From positions 1-33,884 of the forward strand of contig JANRJG010000010.1 in the NCBI GenBank assembly GCA_033875315.1: a DNA stretch of 33,884 nucleotides. Reading direction: 5' to 3'. The stretch is from Candidatus Methylacidiphilales bacterium. GTDB taxonomy: Bacteria > Verrucomicrobiota > Verrucomicrobiia > Methylacidiphilales > CAZTYG01. The notes below the pieces were generated by a model, which saw nothing but the letters and a program-made list of their open reading frames with translations, did no database searches and had not been told where the DNA came from. How positions within the stretch are numbered: the first letter of the stretch is position 1; every line of letters begins with the position of its first letter. The position numbers were made by a program, and so were the translations under genes. Below, piece after piece: positions 8,042 to 16,290 of the stretch.

Positions 8042-9191
8042 CACGGAAATCGTCGACCCGTTCGCGGGGAAGACCGGGGTAACCGGGCAGCTTGTCCGCC
8101 CATTCCGCCTCGCGCGCCCACCGCCGGCACCAGGGATCGATGGCCACGCAGATGGAGACATCATCGTTGGCCATTTCACGGAAATGAACGAGGGCCTGTT
8201 CCATTTCTTCCCGCTGCTCCGACCGACCTGCCTCCACCGCGGCCAGCCACCACCAGGAAGCGCGGTTCCCGGTGGTATTCCCAGCCAGGGCGGCGGCCAA
8301 ATCGGCCGGAGCCGGGCCGCCGGCTTCTCGTTCGGCCAAATGCTGCCAGGCCAGGGCCCAGGAGGCGTTGGGCAGTTGGGCCGCCGCCTTGGCCGCCTGG
8401 ATCGCACCCGCCGTGTCCCCCTTCCCCCTCAGGGCCACGGAAAGGCGGACCAAAAACCAGGGTTCCTCCGGTATCAACTCGTGGGCCCGCTTGTATTGCG
8501 CCGCGGCAAAATCGAATTGCCCGGCCAGACTGCCCAGGTCGCCCATCATCAGGATGCTCGGCAACACCACTTCTTCCCGGCGGATGGATTCGACAAGGTC
8601 GGAATGCATCCGCACCAGGTCCCCCGCCTGGCTGGCCACTCGCCCGGAAAGATACCACCAGCCCACGAAGGTGGGATCCAATTGATAGGCTTCGTCGATC
8701 AAGTGGCGCGCCTCTTCATGTTTTCCGAATTTGGCCGCATCCAGGGCCAGTGATGCTTTTTGCAAGGCCTCGGCCAGCGCTTTGGGTTTGAATTCCATCG
8801 CCAGGGCCGTGCGGGATCGCCCGGGCGATTCAGGGGCGGGCGTCGAAGTTGCCGGTGCGGTTGCCGGTGCCTGGAGGGGCAGGTCGCCTGAAACTTGGAC
8901 CACTTCCTGTTCCTCGCCAGGAACCCCCAGATGGTTCCACCAGTCGACGATCTTTGGCCAGTTGTCCACCACCAGATAGGTGGACAGCCCGGAGATGAAA
9001 AGAACGGTGAAAACCAGGGCCCATAGATTCGACCGCTCACTCAGCACGACGGATCCGCTGCTGGATGAGTCGGAAAGGTCGAGGCGGACCGCCGATTTGC
9101 GCTTTTTGTGGGGTTTGCCCTTGGAAAAAAGCGGGATTCCGGGACTTGGGGATGAACGGCGGGAATGCCGTGATGTTCTGCGTCGTTCCAT
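8019..9191 (-). CDS. membrane-anchored TPR-like protein
   Basis: A 390-residue protein with a very basic N-terminus (SRRSSPSPG...KPHKKRKSAVRL), one membrane helix at about 55-75 (LWALVFTVLFISGLSTYLVV) and a Pro/Ala/Thr-rich linker (about 100-125). The rest is an alpha-helical region with TPR-like periodicity, for example KASLALDAAKFGKHEEARHL, FDFAAAQYKRAHELIPEEPW and VALRGKGDTAGAIQAAKAAA. This is a type II membrane topology with a periplasmic repeat domain, probably a protein-protein scaffold. It is 24 bases downstream of the acyltransferase and is the last gene of the lysS-MFS-acyltransferase series. No specific function is recognised. Confidence 0.75.
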   Translation of the reverse strand: MERRRTSRHSRRSSPSPGIPLFSKGKPHKKRKSAVRLDLSDSSSSGSVVLSERSNLWALVFTVLFISGLSTYLVVDNWPKIVDWWNHLGVPGEEQEVVQVSGDLPLQAPATAPATSTPAPESPGRSRTALAMEFKPKALAEALQKASLALDAAKFGKHEEARHLIDEAYQLDPTFVGWWYLSGRVASQAGDLVRMHSDLVESIRREEVVLPSILMMGDLGSLAGQFDFAAAQYKRAHELIPEEPWFLVRLSVALRGKGDTAGAIQAAKAAAQLPNASWALAWQHLAEREAGGPAPADLAAALAGNTTGNRASWWWLAAVEAGRSEQREEMEQALVHFREMANDDVSICVAIDPWCRRWAREAEWADKLPGYPGLPRERVDDFRARVPANP

Positions 9192-9215
9192 GGGGCGATT
9201 GCCAGGCTTTCTCTC

Positions 9216-9887
9216 TCAAACTATCGTGTGGGGACCATCCGTCAATGGGTCGGAGTAAACACCGGCCATGGCCGACTGGATTTCCTCTGCAATCGCCTCA
9301 TCACTGCTTTCCCCCACCTGGATAGGCCGGCCGACCAGGATGCGGCAGCGGCAAAAGGGCCGCGGAATCTGGAACCGATCCCAGGTCTGCAGTTCCCAGA
9401 ACGAACTGTAGTGGGGGGTGATGGGCACAATCGACAGACCGGTCTTGCGCCCCAGTTGCAGGATGCCGTTGTGCACCTGGTAACGCGGCCCGCGCGGACC
9501 GTCGGGGGACAGGGCAAAATCCACCCCGCCCAGGCGCAGGAGGCGGTGGATGGCCAGGAGCGCGGCCACGGCCCCCTTCGAAGAGGATCCCCGGATGGCA
9601 TCAATGCCAAAACGGGCGGCGATGCCGGAAATAAACGAACCATCCCGGCTTTTGCTCATCAAGACCGTCAATTTGCGTCCGGGATTGAAGCGTTGTTGGA
9701 TGTAAGGCATGGCCAGGATGCGGTTGTGCCAGAAAACAAAGAGTACCGGCGGACGGTCCCGCACCTGCAACAACCCGTGGTTGTCGACGATCTGGAAACG
9801 CAGGGTCGAACACAAGAGACGGATCAAAGCCGGGGCCACACCCTTCAAGAGGCGGGGCAGGATGTGCTTGAGCAGTTTTTTCTTCAT
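9216..9887 (-). CDS. DUF374-family lysophospholipid/lipid A-type acyltransferase
   Basis: Inner-membrane-associated acyltransferase of the DUF374 (PF04028) group, distantly related to LpxL/PlsC enzymes. From the ATG at 9887 it has about 223 residues. The N-terminus is basic and amphipathic (MKKKLLKHILPRLLKGVAPA). The catalytic-type histidine is in LFVFWHNRILAMPY (H54), followed by SKSRDGSFISGIAARFG (79-95), RGSSSKGAVAAL (99-110) and the conserved SPDGPRGPRY (128-137). These fit a family thought to acylate lipid A or related lipids; the substrate here is not known. The ATGA overlap with the MFS stop and the GGTGG five bases upstream favour 9887 over the ATG at 9896. Confidence 0.88.
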   Translation of the reverse strand: MKKKLLKHILPRLLKGVAPALIRLLCSTLRFQIVDNHGLLQVRDRPPVLFVFWHNRILAMPYIQQRFNPGRKLTVLMSKSRDGSFISGIAARFGIDAIRGSSSKGAVAALLAIHRLLRLGGVDFALSPDGPRGPRYQVHNGILQLGRKTGLSIVPITPHYSSFWELQTWDRFQIPRPFCRCRILVGRPIQVGESSDEAIAEEIQSAMAGVYSDPLTDGPHTIV

Positions 9888-11287
9888 GACATCCACCGTT
9901 TCTGGAAAATCCGCGACAGGGCCCGGGCCGGGGTGCGGATGAAAAACTCATTGAAAAAAACATCGGGCGGCATCGACTTGGGCTCTTCGATCCTGGCCAG
10001 ATAGAAAGACGACAGCGCCACCACACCGAGGGTCACCAGGTAAAAGAGACTGAACCGGTTCCAATGAACATCCCCGGTCACCGCTTCCCAGGAACCCACC
10101 GCATCGATGCACATTCCCCAGAAGAACGGCATCAGGCCCGCGACCAAACTCGTCACCACGCTGTGCAGGGCGAAGAAATGGCTCCTTCCCATCACCGGAA
10201 CGGTGGCCATGAGCAGGCGGGTGTTGGCCAGCGAAAAAAGGGCCAGATTGAGGGCCCAGGTCACCTGCGGCAGGGCCAGCACCGCCCAATGGTAGGGAAT
10301 GATGCGTGCGGCAATCAGGCCCCATGAAGTGAAATGGACCAGTTGCCAGCACAGGGCCACCACCAGCATCGGTTTGTTGCCGACATGGCCCGCCTTGTTG
10401 CCGAAAAAAAACACCGCACCCATGTAGGCCACGCCCCAGAGCGCATTGAGGTAAAGAAAGGCGGAATCACTCACCTGGAATGTATCCCTCAGGAAAGGTA
10501 CGACCAGAACCCCCCCGCAGGCCCAGCCACCCATCATCACCGAATTGAACATCACGATGCGACGGAAGGGGGTGTATCCCCAGATCGCCCGCCAGGGCAC
10601 CGGTTCTCCAGATCGAGATCGTTCCTCCTCGGGAATGGGCGCGTCCGGAATCCGCTTGAGAAAATGCAGGCTGGCGATCGCCGCGGCAAAGGAAACGGCG
10701 AAGACCACGGCAAACCCGTGCCCCCCGCGGTGCCCGGCCAGATAAAGCCCGGCCAAGATCGATGTCAGAACGATGGCGCCCACGCCGAAAGTCTGGTCGA
10801 TCGAAATGTAACGCCCACGCGCCTTTTCAGGGATCAATTGCGTGATCCAGGGCAGCCAGCCGCAGGCCGAAATGCCCCGGCTTGTATTGTAGCCCAGCAG
10901 CAGCAGCAACTCCAGGACCACACGCGTCATGGCGTCCACCCATGAAGGCAAACAAGCCACCCCGATCATCCCGATGATGAAGAAACTGCGCAGGGTCCAG
11001 CCCCGCAGCACGAAGGTGCGGTAACCGGTCCGCTCGACATAGCGGGCCGACGGTATCTGCAGGATGTTCAGAAGCGCGGGCATGCCCTGGACAATCCCGA
11101 TGACGGTGGCGCTGGCACCTAACGATTTGAAATACAACACCATCGGCATGCCCAGAACGATGGAAAACGAGGCCGAGTTGAAGACCTGGAACCAATAGGC
11201 ATGGTGGATCCCCTCCGGAAGGCCGTCGGACTGCTGCGGATTGGCCTGGGGGGCGGGCAGTTGCATGGGCTCGGTCGGCGGCGGCAC
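9884..11287 (-). CDS. major facilitator superfamily transporter
   Basis: MFS permease of about 467 residues with roughly twelve hydrophobic helices in two halves. The N-half contains YWFQVFNSASFSIVLGMPMV and a loop between helices 2 and 3 (IPSARYVERTGYRTFVLRG) that corresponds to the family G-x-x-x-D/R-x-x-G-R region. The central cytoplasmic loop is charged (RIPDAPIPEEERSRSGEPVP). The C-half carries GVAYMGAVFFFGNKAGHVGN and ends with DVFFNEFFIRTPARALSRIF. The substrate is not predictable. GTG at 11287 lies 14 bases after the lysS stop and is preferred; an ATG at 11266 is possible. It is translationally coupled (ATGA) to the acyltransferase, which raises a role in lipid or envelope precursor movement; this is inference. 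Confidence 0.86.
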   Translation of the reverse strand: MPPPTEPMQLPAPQANPQQSDGLPEGIHHAYWFQVFNSASFSIVLGMPMVLYFKSLGASATVIGIVQGMPALLNILQIPSARYVERTGYRTFVLRGWTLRSFFIIGMIGVACLPSWVDAMTRVVLELLLLLGYNTSRGISACGWLPWITQLIPEKARGRYISIDQTFGVGAIVLTSILAGLYLAGHRGGHGFAVVFAVSFAAAIASLHFLKRIPDAPIPEEERSRSGEPVPWRAIWGYTPFRRIVMFNSVMMGGWACGGVLVVPFLRDTFQVSDSAFLYLNALWGVAYMGAVFFFGNKAGHVGNKPMLVVALCWQLVHFTSWGLIAARIIPYHWAVLALPQVTWALNLALFSLANTRLLMATVPVMGRSHFFALHSVVTSLVAGLMPFFWGMCIDAVGSWEAVTGDVHWNRFSLFYLVTLGVVALSSFYLARIEEPKSMPPDVFFNEFFIRTPARALSRIFQKRWMS

Positions 11288-11301
11288 CGGCCGCCCTCGC
11301 C

Positions 11302-12753
11302 TCAGTCACGGGGCTTGAGCAGGGGGAAAAAGATCACGTCGCGGATCGACTCCGCCCCGGTCAACAACATGGCCAGCCGGTCGATCCCCAGTCCCAACCC
11401 TCCCGCCGGGGGCATGCCCTGTTCCAAGGCGGCCAGAAAATCCTCGTCCAGCTTCTGCGTTTCCGCCCCCGCCTGCTCCAAGAGCCGCTGCCGCTGCACC
11501 ACCGGATCGTTGAGTTCGCTGTATCCGGGCGAAATCTCCTGCCCGCCGATGATCAGTTCGTACACATCCACCACCGAGGGATCTTCCGCGTTCTGCTTGG
11601 CCAATGGCACCAGTTCCTTCGGCAGATGGGTGACAAACAACGGATCCACCGTCTTGGCCTCGACCAACTTCTCGAACACCTGGTTGGTGACCTCGAAATC
11701 CTCCAGGGCGGGGATGATCTCGACCCCCAATGACACCGCCCGCTCCCGTCGCTCTTGGGCCGAAAGTTCGAACCAATCCCCACCGGCCACGGAGCGTATA
11801 CAGTCGCGGTAGGTTCTCCGGGCCCAGGGCCGGGCCAGATTCACCGTCACGGGCTCTTCCGCCCCGTCCATCCGCTTCGAGACCTCCAGTTTGCCATTCA
11901 GCAACTGGGCCAGATGGCAGATCAATTCCTCGACCAAACCGGCCATGGTTTCGTAGTCGGCATAGGCCCAGTAGGCCTCGAGCATGGTGAATTCCGGATT
12001 GTGCCGCCGTGATATGCCTTCGTTGCGGAAATTCCGGTTCAATTCAAACACCTTCTCGTAACCACCCACCAGCAAACGCTTCAGGTAGAGTTCGGGGGCG
12101 ATGCGCAGATACAGATCGATGCCCAGGGCATTGTGGTGCGTCTTGAAGGGCTGGGCCGCGGCGCCGCCGGCGATGGCCTGCATCATCGGCGTCTCCACTT
12201 CCAGAAAACCGCGCGCTTCGAGGAAATTCCGGGTTTCCCTCACCAGTCGTGCCCGCGCCGTCAGAGTGTCCTTGACTTCACGGTTGCTCACCAGGTCGAG
12301 GTAACGCTGGCGGTAGCGTTGCTCCACATCGGTCAGTCCGTGCCACTTGTCCGGAAGCGGACGCAGCGACTTCGTCAAAAAATGCAGCGCCGTCACGTGG
12401 ATGCTCTGCTCCCCGGTCTTGGTGACAAAGAGCGTGCCCTCGACCCCGATGAAGTCCCCGATGTCGATCAGCTTGAACGTCTCCTGGGAAACCTCCGCCA
12501 GGGTCTTGGTCTGGATGTAAACCTGGAGCTTCCCGGTGTCGTCCCCCAGATGCATGAAGTGGCTCTTGCCCATGTCGCGGTGCGAAAGGATCCGACCGGC
12601 AAAGCGCACCGCCCGGCCCTCGCTGAAGGCCGCGCGGATCGAAGCGGAGGATTCCGTGCCGGGAAAAGCCCGGCCGAACGGATCCACGCCCAGTGCGCGG
12701 AGCTTTTCCATCTTCTCGTGCCGGAAGGCAAGGAGGGCATTCGGTTCTTCCAT
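11302..12753 (-). CDS. lysS: lysyl-tRNA synthetase, class II
   Basis: Charges tRNA-Lys with lysine in the cytoplasm. From the ATG at 12753 the protein has 483 residues, normal for bacterial LysS. It shows the N-terminal anticodon-binding OB fold (about 50-130, RFAGRILSHRDMGKSHFMHL), class II motif 1 (FLEVETPM, about 183-190), motif 2 (VFELNRNFRNEGISRRHNPE, about 235-254) and motif 3 (GLGLGIDRLAMLL near 452-464). The frame is open upstream to 12942, but that extension is low-complexity Arg/Gly/Pro and would overlap the gene at 12813, so it is rejected. It lies at the head of a minus-strand series with the MFS and acyltransferase genes. No T-box-like leader is visible in the 59-base gap. Confidence 0.97.
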   Translation of the reverse strand: MEEPNALLAFRHEKMEKLRALGVDPFGRAFPGTESSASIRAAFSEGRAVRFAGRILSHRDMGKSHFMHLGDDTGKLQVYIQTKTLAEVSQETFKLIDIGDFIGVEGTLFVTKTGEQSIHVTALHFLTKSLRPLPDKWHGLTDVEQRYRQRYLDLVSNREVKDTLTARARLVRETRNFLEARGFLEVETPMMQAIAGGAAAQPFKTHHNALGIDLYLRIAPELYLKRLLVGGYEKVFELNRNFRNEGISRRHNPEFTMLEAYWAYADYETMAGLVEELICHLAQLLNGKLEVSKRMDGAEEPVTVNLARPWARRTYRDCIRSVAGGDWFELSAQERRERAVSLGVEIIPALEDFEVTNQVFEKLVEAKTVDPLFVTHLPKELVPLAKQNAEDPSVVDVYELIIGGQEISPGYSELNDPVVQRQRLLEQAGAETQKLDEDFLAALEQGMPPAGGLGLGIDRLAMLLTGAESIRDVIFFPLLKPRD

Positions 12754-12812
12754 AGCGAGCTGACGAAGGTAAGGAGATGGAACCCGGCGGGCAACCCTTT
12801 TCCCCCGGCCGT

Positions 12813-13634
12813 TCAAGGTCCCTTCGGACGGGGTTCGAGCCAATCCTGCCAGGAAGGCTCCCATAGCAGACCCCACTGGCGGTAGAACGCGGCCACCGCC
12901 CGCGGACGCTCGGCCACGGACCCGGGAAGCTGGACCGTACAAACCCGGCGGGTGCCCTCGTCGGCGAAGCCATTGAACCAGACGGCCCCGCCATACACCC
13001 CGGTCTTGCCATAAAAAACCGGTGCCTTCCCACCCCCGGGCCCCGGCCAGCGCATCACTGCCTCCAGGTCAAGCTGGACCGCCGGCGAGGATGCCAGCTG
13101 GCCGAATGCCACCCGGCGCATGAACTCGTGGTTGGCCGCCGGGCTCACCAACAATCCCCCTCCCGAGACCAACCGGCCGGAGGCGGCCAGCCAACCGGGC
13201 GGCACGGTGCTACCTATCAATCCACTACGCAGGAGATAAGCGTCGAGTTTCTTCTGCGGGAACCGCGCGAAGAGCTGGAGGAAGTAATCATTGCTGGAGT
13301 AAAACATGGCCTGGTGCAGGTTCAGTTCCCTCGGCGATCCCGGCACATGCGCATCCGTGCAAACCCGCCGGGTATCCGGCCCTGCCAGCCCCTCTTCGAG
13401 GGCCACCCAGGCCAGAAAAACCTTGAACGTCGATGCCAAGCAGACTCCGGTATCGATCCGTTCCTTCGGACCCTCCACATGCGGAGCCCGGTCTTCACGC
13501 GTTGAAGTCAGCACCAAGACCGCGGGATCGGCCGCCTGGGCGCCGAACGCACCCACCACCGCCAACAGCCCGCTCAACCCCCACCCGAGGATTCCCCTTT
13601 TCGTTTTAACCGGAATCCGTCGCGCTTCCTGCAT
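12813..13634 (-). CDS. class D beta-lactamase-like / penicillin-recognising serine hydrolase
   Basis: Exported protein of about 273 residues with a signal peptide (ILGWGLSGLLAVVGAFGAQA). The active-site motifs of class D enzymes and transpeptidases occur in order: S68-T-F-K71 in CLASTFKVFLAW, S-S-N at 113-115 in MFYSSNDYFLQLF, and K210-T-G in FYGKTGVYGGAVWFNGF. The surrounding sequence (LEEGLAG after the first motif, VSPAANHEFMRRVAFGQL in the middle) matches the OXA layout. The second motif is S-x-N rather than the S-x-V usual in OXA beta-lactamases, so it may be a penicillin-binding or sensor protein rather than a resistance enzyme. ATG 13634 with AGGA eight bases upstream is preferred over GTG 13703. 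It lies 59 bases before lysS. Confidence 0.82.
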   Translation of the reverse strand: MQEARRIPVKTKRGILGWGLSGLLAVVGAFGAQAADPAVLVLTSTREDRAPHVEGPKERIDTGVCLASTFKVFLAWVALEEGLAGPDTRRVCTDAHVPGSPRELNLHQAMFYSSNDYFLQLFARFPQKKLDAYLLRSGLIGSTVPPGWLAASGRLVSGGGLLVSPAANHEFMRRVAFGQLASSPAVQLDLEAVMRWPGPGGGKAPVFYGKTGVYGGAVWFNGFADEGTRRVCTVQLPGSVAERPRAVAAFYRQWGLLWEPSWQDWLEPRPKGP

Positions 13635-13730
13635 GACATCGATCCTACTCGGCTGCTGCGCCACCACAATCCCGCCGCACTTCTGCCGCGACACATCAAG
13701 CACGATTTCCGTTCATGGCGACGATTGCGA

Positions 13731-13755
13731 ATAACGGCTTTCTCTCGTCCGTTAT
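13731..13755. promoter_or_regulatory. perfect inverted repeat upstream of the class D-like gene
   Basis: ATAACGG (13731-13737) and CCGTTAT (13749-13755) form a perfect 7-bp inverted repeat with an 11-base centre, about 100 bases upstream of the divergently read gene at 13634. The 13635-13962 gap is AT-richer than its surroundings and holds no gene. The repeat could be an operator or a terminator-like hairpin; nothing decides between them. Confidence 0.3.
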
Positions 13756-13948
13756 CATTTTGTAATTACCCGCACATCAAGCACTTAGGTGACTGTGAAT
13801 AAGCTGCCAATAATACCGGATGTTCAATCGTAATCTACTGCCGGACAACAACTTGTGTATAAATCAACTCCGTGAGTAACGCAAGCAGCACCCGTTATGG
13901 ATGAGGCGTTTTTCCAGAGCGAACCCTGAAAAAATCACTTCCCGCTAC

Positions 13949-13962
13949 AGGTCCGTGGACCT
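13949..13962. promoter_or_regulatory. palindrome abutting a start codon
   Basis: AGGTCC, GT, GGACCT is a perfect 6-bp inverted repeat that ends exactly one base before the first ATG (13963) of the three-repeat protein. If that ATG is used, a hairpin there would mask the ribosome-binding region. If translation starts at the ATG at 14038, the palindrome may be an operator. Confidence 0.3.
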
Positions 13963-14874
13963 ATGTTTCCCACAAGAACAGGTGGACACCTCCATGACTT
14001 CCCATGGAACGATCCTTCACCCGAAGCCCAAACGACGATGGCCGATCTCGAACCTTTGAGAAAAAAGTTGCTCGCCTCGGTGGCCCAGCACCTCACGCTC
14101 GACCTCTTCCATCCCGGCAAGGAGCAGATGCTCCGCCTTCAGATTTACCACCACCTTCAGGAGAAGCTCGCGCTGGAGAAGGTGGAAATTGAAGATTCCG
14201 TCCTCGATCAATGGGTCGAAGGCGCCATCGCCGGTCTCTCAGAACACCGCCTCACTCCACCACAGCGCCCGGTCTCCGCTCCACCCACCCATTGGACGGT
14301 GGATTCGCTGCGTTCACATGTTGCCCCCTACATCGCCGATCACCTCGGGAACGCCCTCTTCGAACCCGGACGCGAGGCCCAACTTTCCGAGGCCGTTTAC
14401 ATCCTGGTCCTGGAAAAAATCCGGGTCGACGCCATCTCCATCGACGAGGCCCTCTTGCGCCAGTTGATCGAGGCCATCAGCAGCGCCATGGGCATCCCCC
14501 TGCCCTCGGCACTCAACCAGGCCGTCACGCCGCCGATCAAAACCAACTCCCTTCCCCCTCCTTCCAAACCCCTCGAAACCCAGGCGGCGGATGAGCATGA
14601 GAGCGGGAAAAAAGTGGAAACCCGTCCCATCGGACAAACCGAAGCCCCACGCCAACCCCTCACCCCCGATCTCCGCCGACTGATCCTCCTCGATATCGCC
14701 CCTCAAATCGATCCCGCCCTGCTCGGGACCGGGCCGACTGAAACCGCCCGCACCGCCATCGCCATGCTCGTCGCCTCCTCGATCCAGAAAATGAGCGTCC
14801 AGCTCACCGAGGAAGAGCGCGACAGCATCATCGACACCATCCTTTCCGGCGAGGGCGTCGAATTCCAACTTTGA
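13963..14874 (+). CDS. protein with three CpaF-N-terminus-like helical repeats, unknown function
   Basis: A 303-residue soluble protein, or 278 residues if it starts at the ATG at 14038 (MADLEPLRKK). It is built of three similar helical units at about 31-92, 115-177 and 236-297. Each starts with an L-R-x pattern (LRKKLLASVAQHL, LRSHVAPYIADHL, LRRLILLDIAPQI) and ends with an acidic helix followed by a short turn (VEIEDSVLDQWVEGAIAGL, ISIDEALLRQLIEAISSAMG, LTEEERDSIIDTILSGEG). The last unit resembles the all-helical domain that precedes the ATPase of CpaF/TadA secretion motors, but no ATPase follows. Pro/Thr-rich linkers separate the units. It lies 35 bases before the aldo/keto reductase on the same strand. 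Function unknown; it could be an adaptor that binds CpaF-like assemblies (inference). Confidence 0.75.
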   Translation: MFPTRTGGHLHDFPWNDPSPEAQTTMADLEPLRKKLLASVAQHLTLDLFHPGKEQMLRLQIYHHLQEKLALEKVEIEDSVLDQWVEGAIAGLSEHRLTPPQRPVSAPPTHWTVDSLRSHVAPYIADHLGNALFEPGREAQLSEAVYILVLEKIRVDAISIDEALLRQLIEAISSAMGIPLPSALNQAVTPPIKTNSLPPPSKPLETQAADEHESGKKVETRPIGQTEAPRQPLTPDLRRLILLDIAPQIDPALLGTGPTETARTAIAMLVASSIQKMSVQLTEEERDSIIDTILSGEGVEFQL

Positions 14875-14909
14875 CTCGCGGCTTCCGGCTTTCCTGTTAA
14901 GCTCCCGTC

Positions 14910-16091
14910 ATGCTCCACCGCCGCTTCGGAAGAACCGAACTTTCCATGCCCGTCCTCACCTGTGGAGGCATGCGCTACCAGCACCAGTGGACCGATGTCC
15001 CGCCGGCCGACATCCCCAAGGCCAACCAGGAAAACCTCGAGCGCACCATCCACCGCGCCCTCGAACTCGGCATCAACCACATCGAAACCGCCCGCGGTTA
15101 TGGCACCTCCGAAATGCAACTCGGCTGGGTCCTTCCGAAAATCCCCCGCGAAAAACTCATCGTCCAGACCAAGGTTTCCCCCTTCGCCGATCCCAAGGAA
15201 TTCCTCGCCACCTTCGAAAAATCCATGGCCTACCTCGGCCTCGAATACGTCGATCTCCTTTCCTTCCACGGCATCAACAACCGCGAACTCCTGAACCAGA
15301 CGGTCCTGGCCCAGGGCTGCCTCAAAATCGGCCGCCAGCTCCAGAAGGAAGGCCGCGCCCGCTTCCTCGGCTTCTCCACCCACGCCGGCCTCGATGTCAT
15401 CCAGGAAGCCATCAACACGGCCGAGTTCGATTACGTCAACCTCCACTGGTACTGGGTCAACGACCGCAACTGGCCCGCCATCCTCGACGCCACCCGCCTC
15501 GACATGGGCGTCTTCATCATCAGCCCCAACGACAAGGGCGGAAAACTCTACGAACCCCCGGACAAACTCGTCCGCCTCTGCGATCCCCTCTCCCCCATGG
15601 TCTTCAACGACCTGTATTGTCTCCAGCGTCCTGAAGTTCACACCCTCAGCATCGGTGCCGCCCGCCCCTCCGACTTCGACGAACACATCAAGGCCCTCGA
15701 ACTCTTCGACCAGGCGGAAACCCTCGTCCCGCCCATCGACCGGCGGCTCCGCCAGGCCATGAAGGAATCCCTCGGTGAAGACTGGCTGCGCGACTGGGAA
15801 AAAGGCATCCCCGAATGGGAGCAAGTCCCCGGGCACATCAACATCTGGGAAATCATCCGCCTTTGGAACTATGCCAAAGCCCTCGACCTCGTCGAATTCG
15901 CCAAAATGCGCTACAACCTGCTCGGCAACGGCGGCCACTGGTTCCCCGGCCTCAATGCCTCCACTCTGGCCGAACACAACCTCCTGCCCTGCCTCAAGGA
16001 CAGCCCCTACCGCGAACGCATCGTCGCCATCCTCGCCGAAGCCCACACGATGTTGATCGGCGAAGAAAAGAAGCGCCTCAGCAGCGCCTGA
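14910..16091 (+). CDS. aldo/keto reductase
   Basis: NAD(P)H-dependent oxidoreductase of the aldo/keto reductase superfamily with a (beta/alpha)8 barrel, 393 residues. The catalytic tetrad is visible: Y64 in ARGYGTSEMQLGW, K88 in LIVQTKVSPF, H120 in DLLSFHGIN, and an acidic residue before the tyrosine. That last position is glutamate (E59, HIETARGYG) instead of the usual aspartate. The N-terminal strand MLHRRFGRTELSMPVLTCGG is typical of the family. Beyond the barrel (about residue 275 onward) is an approximately 115-residue helical tail (WLRDWEKGIPEWEQVPGHIN and later) with no iron-sulfur cysteine cluster. Substrate unknown, probably a sugar or small carbonyl. It is followed by a hairpin at 16163-16193. 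Confidence 0.9.
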   Translation: MLHRRFGRTELSMPVLTCGGMRYQHQWTDVPPADIPKANQENLERTIHRALELGINHIETARGYGTSEMQLGWVLPKIPREKLIVQTKVSPFADPKEFLATFEKSMAYLGLEYVDLLSFHGINNRELLNQTVLAQGCLKIGRQLQKEGRARFLGFSTHAGLDVIQEAINTAEFDYVNLHWYWVNDRNWPAILDATRLDMGVFIISPNDKGGKLYEPPDKLVRLCDPLSPMVFNDLYCLQRPEVHTLSIGAARPSDFDEHIKALELFDQAETLVPPIDRRLRQAMKESLGEDWLRDWEKGIPEWEQVPGHINIWEIIRLWNYAKALDLVEFAKMRYNLLGNGGHWFPGLNASTLAEHNLLPCLKDSPYRERIVAILAEAHTMLIGEEKKRLSSA

Positions 16092-16162
16092 AAAAAGGTC
16101 CCCGCGGTGCCGTTAGGAGGTTACCCTTCTACCCATTTGAGTAAAAAAGAGACGAGCGCTAC

Positions 16163-16193
16163 CCGTTATCGCCTTCCAGCGAAGGCCTGACGG
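16163..16193. terminator. hairpin between convergent genes
   Basis: GCCTTC-CAGC-GAAGGC forms a perfect 6-bp stem with a tetraloop (16171-16186), with an outer CCGT/ACGG stem (163-166 with 190-193). It lies between the aldo/keto reductase stop and the end of pheT, so it could serve both. No T tract follows, so intrinsic termination is uncertain. Confidence 0.4.
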
Positions 16194-16290
16194 CCGGGGC
16201 AGACGCCATGTCTCATGCATGACGCATCGGCCGAAGGGATGTCCACCGTCACACGCACACCGCAGGGAAATCTTTCAAAGACCGGAAAAT

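Noticed and set aside
12754-12812. Possible T-box or other aminoacyl-tRNA-sensing leader before lysS
   Set aside because: The 59-base gap is too short for a T-box and lacks a recognisable T-box sequence and terminator.
14703-16046. 447-codon minus-strand frame opposite the aldo/keto reductase
   Set aside because: Gly/Val/Glu-rich product typical of antisense frames in GC-rich genes; the plus-strand reductase has all its catalytic motifs.
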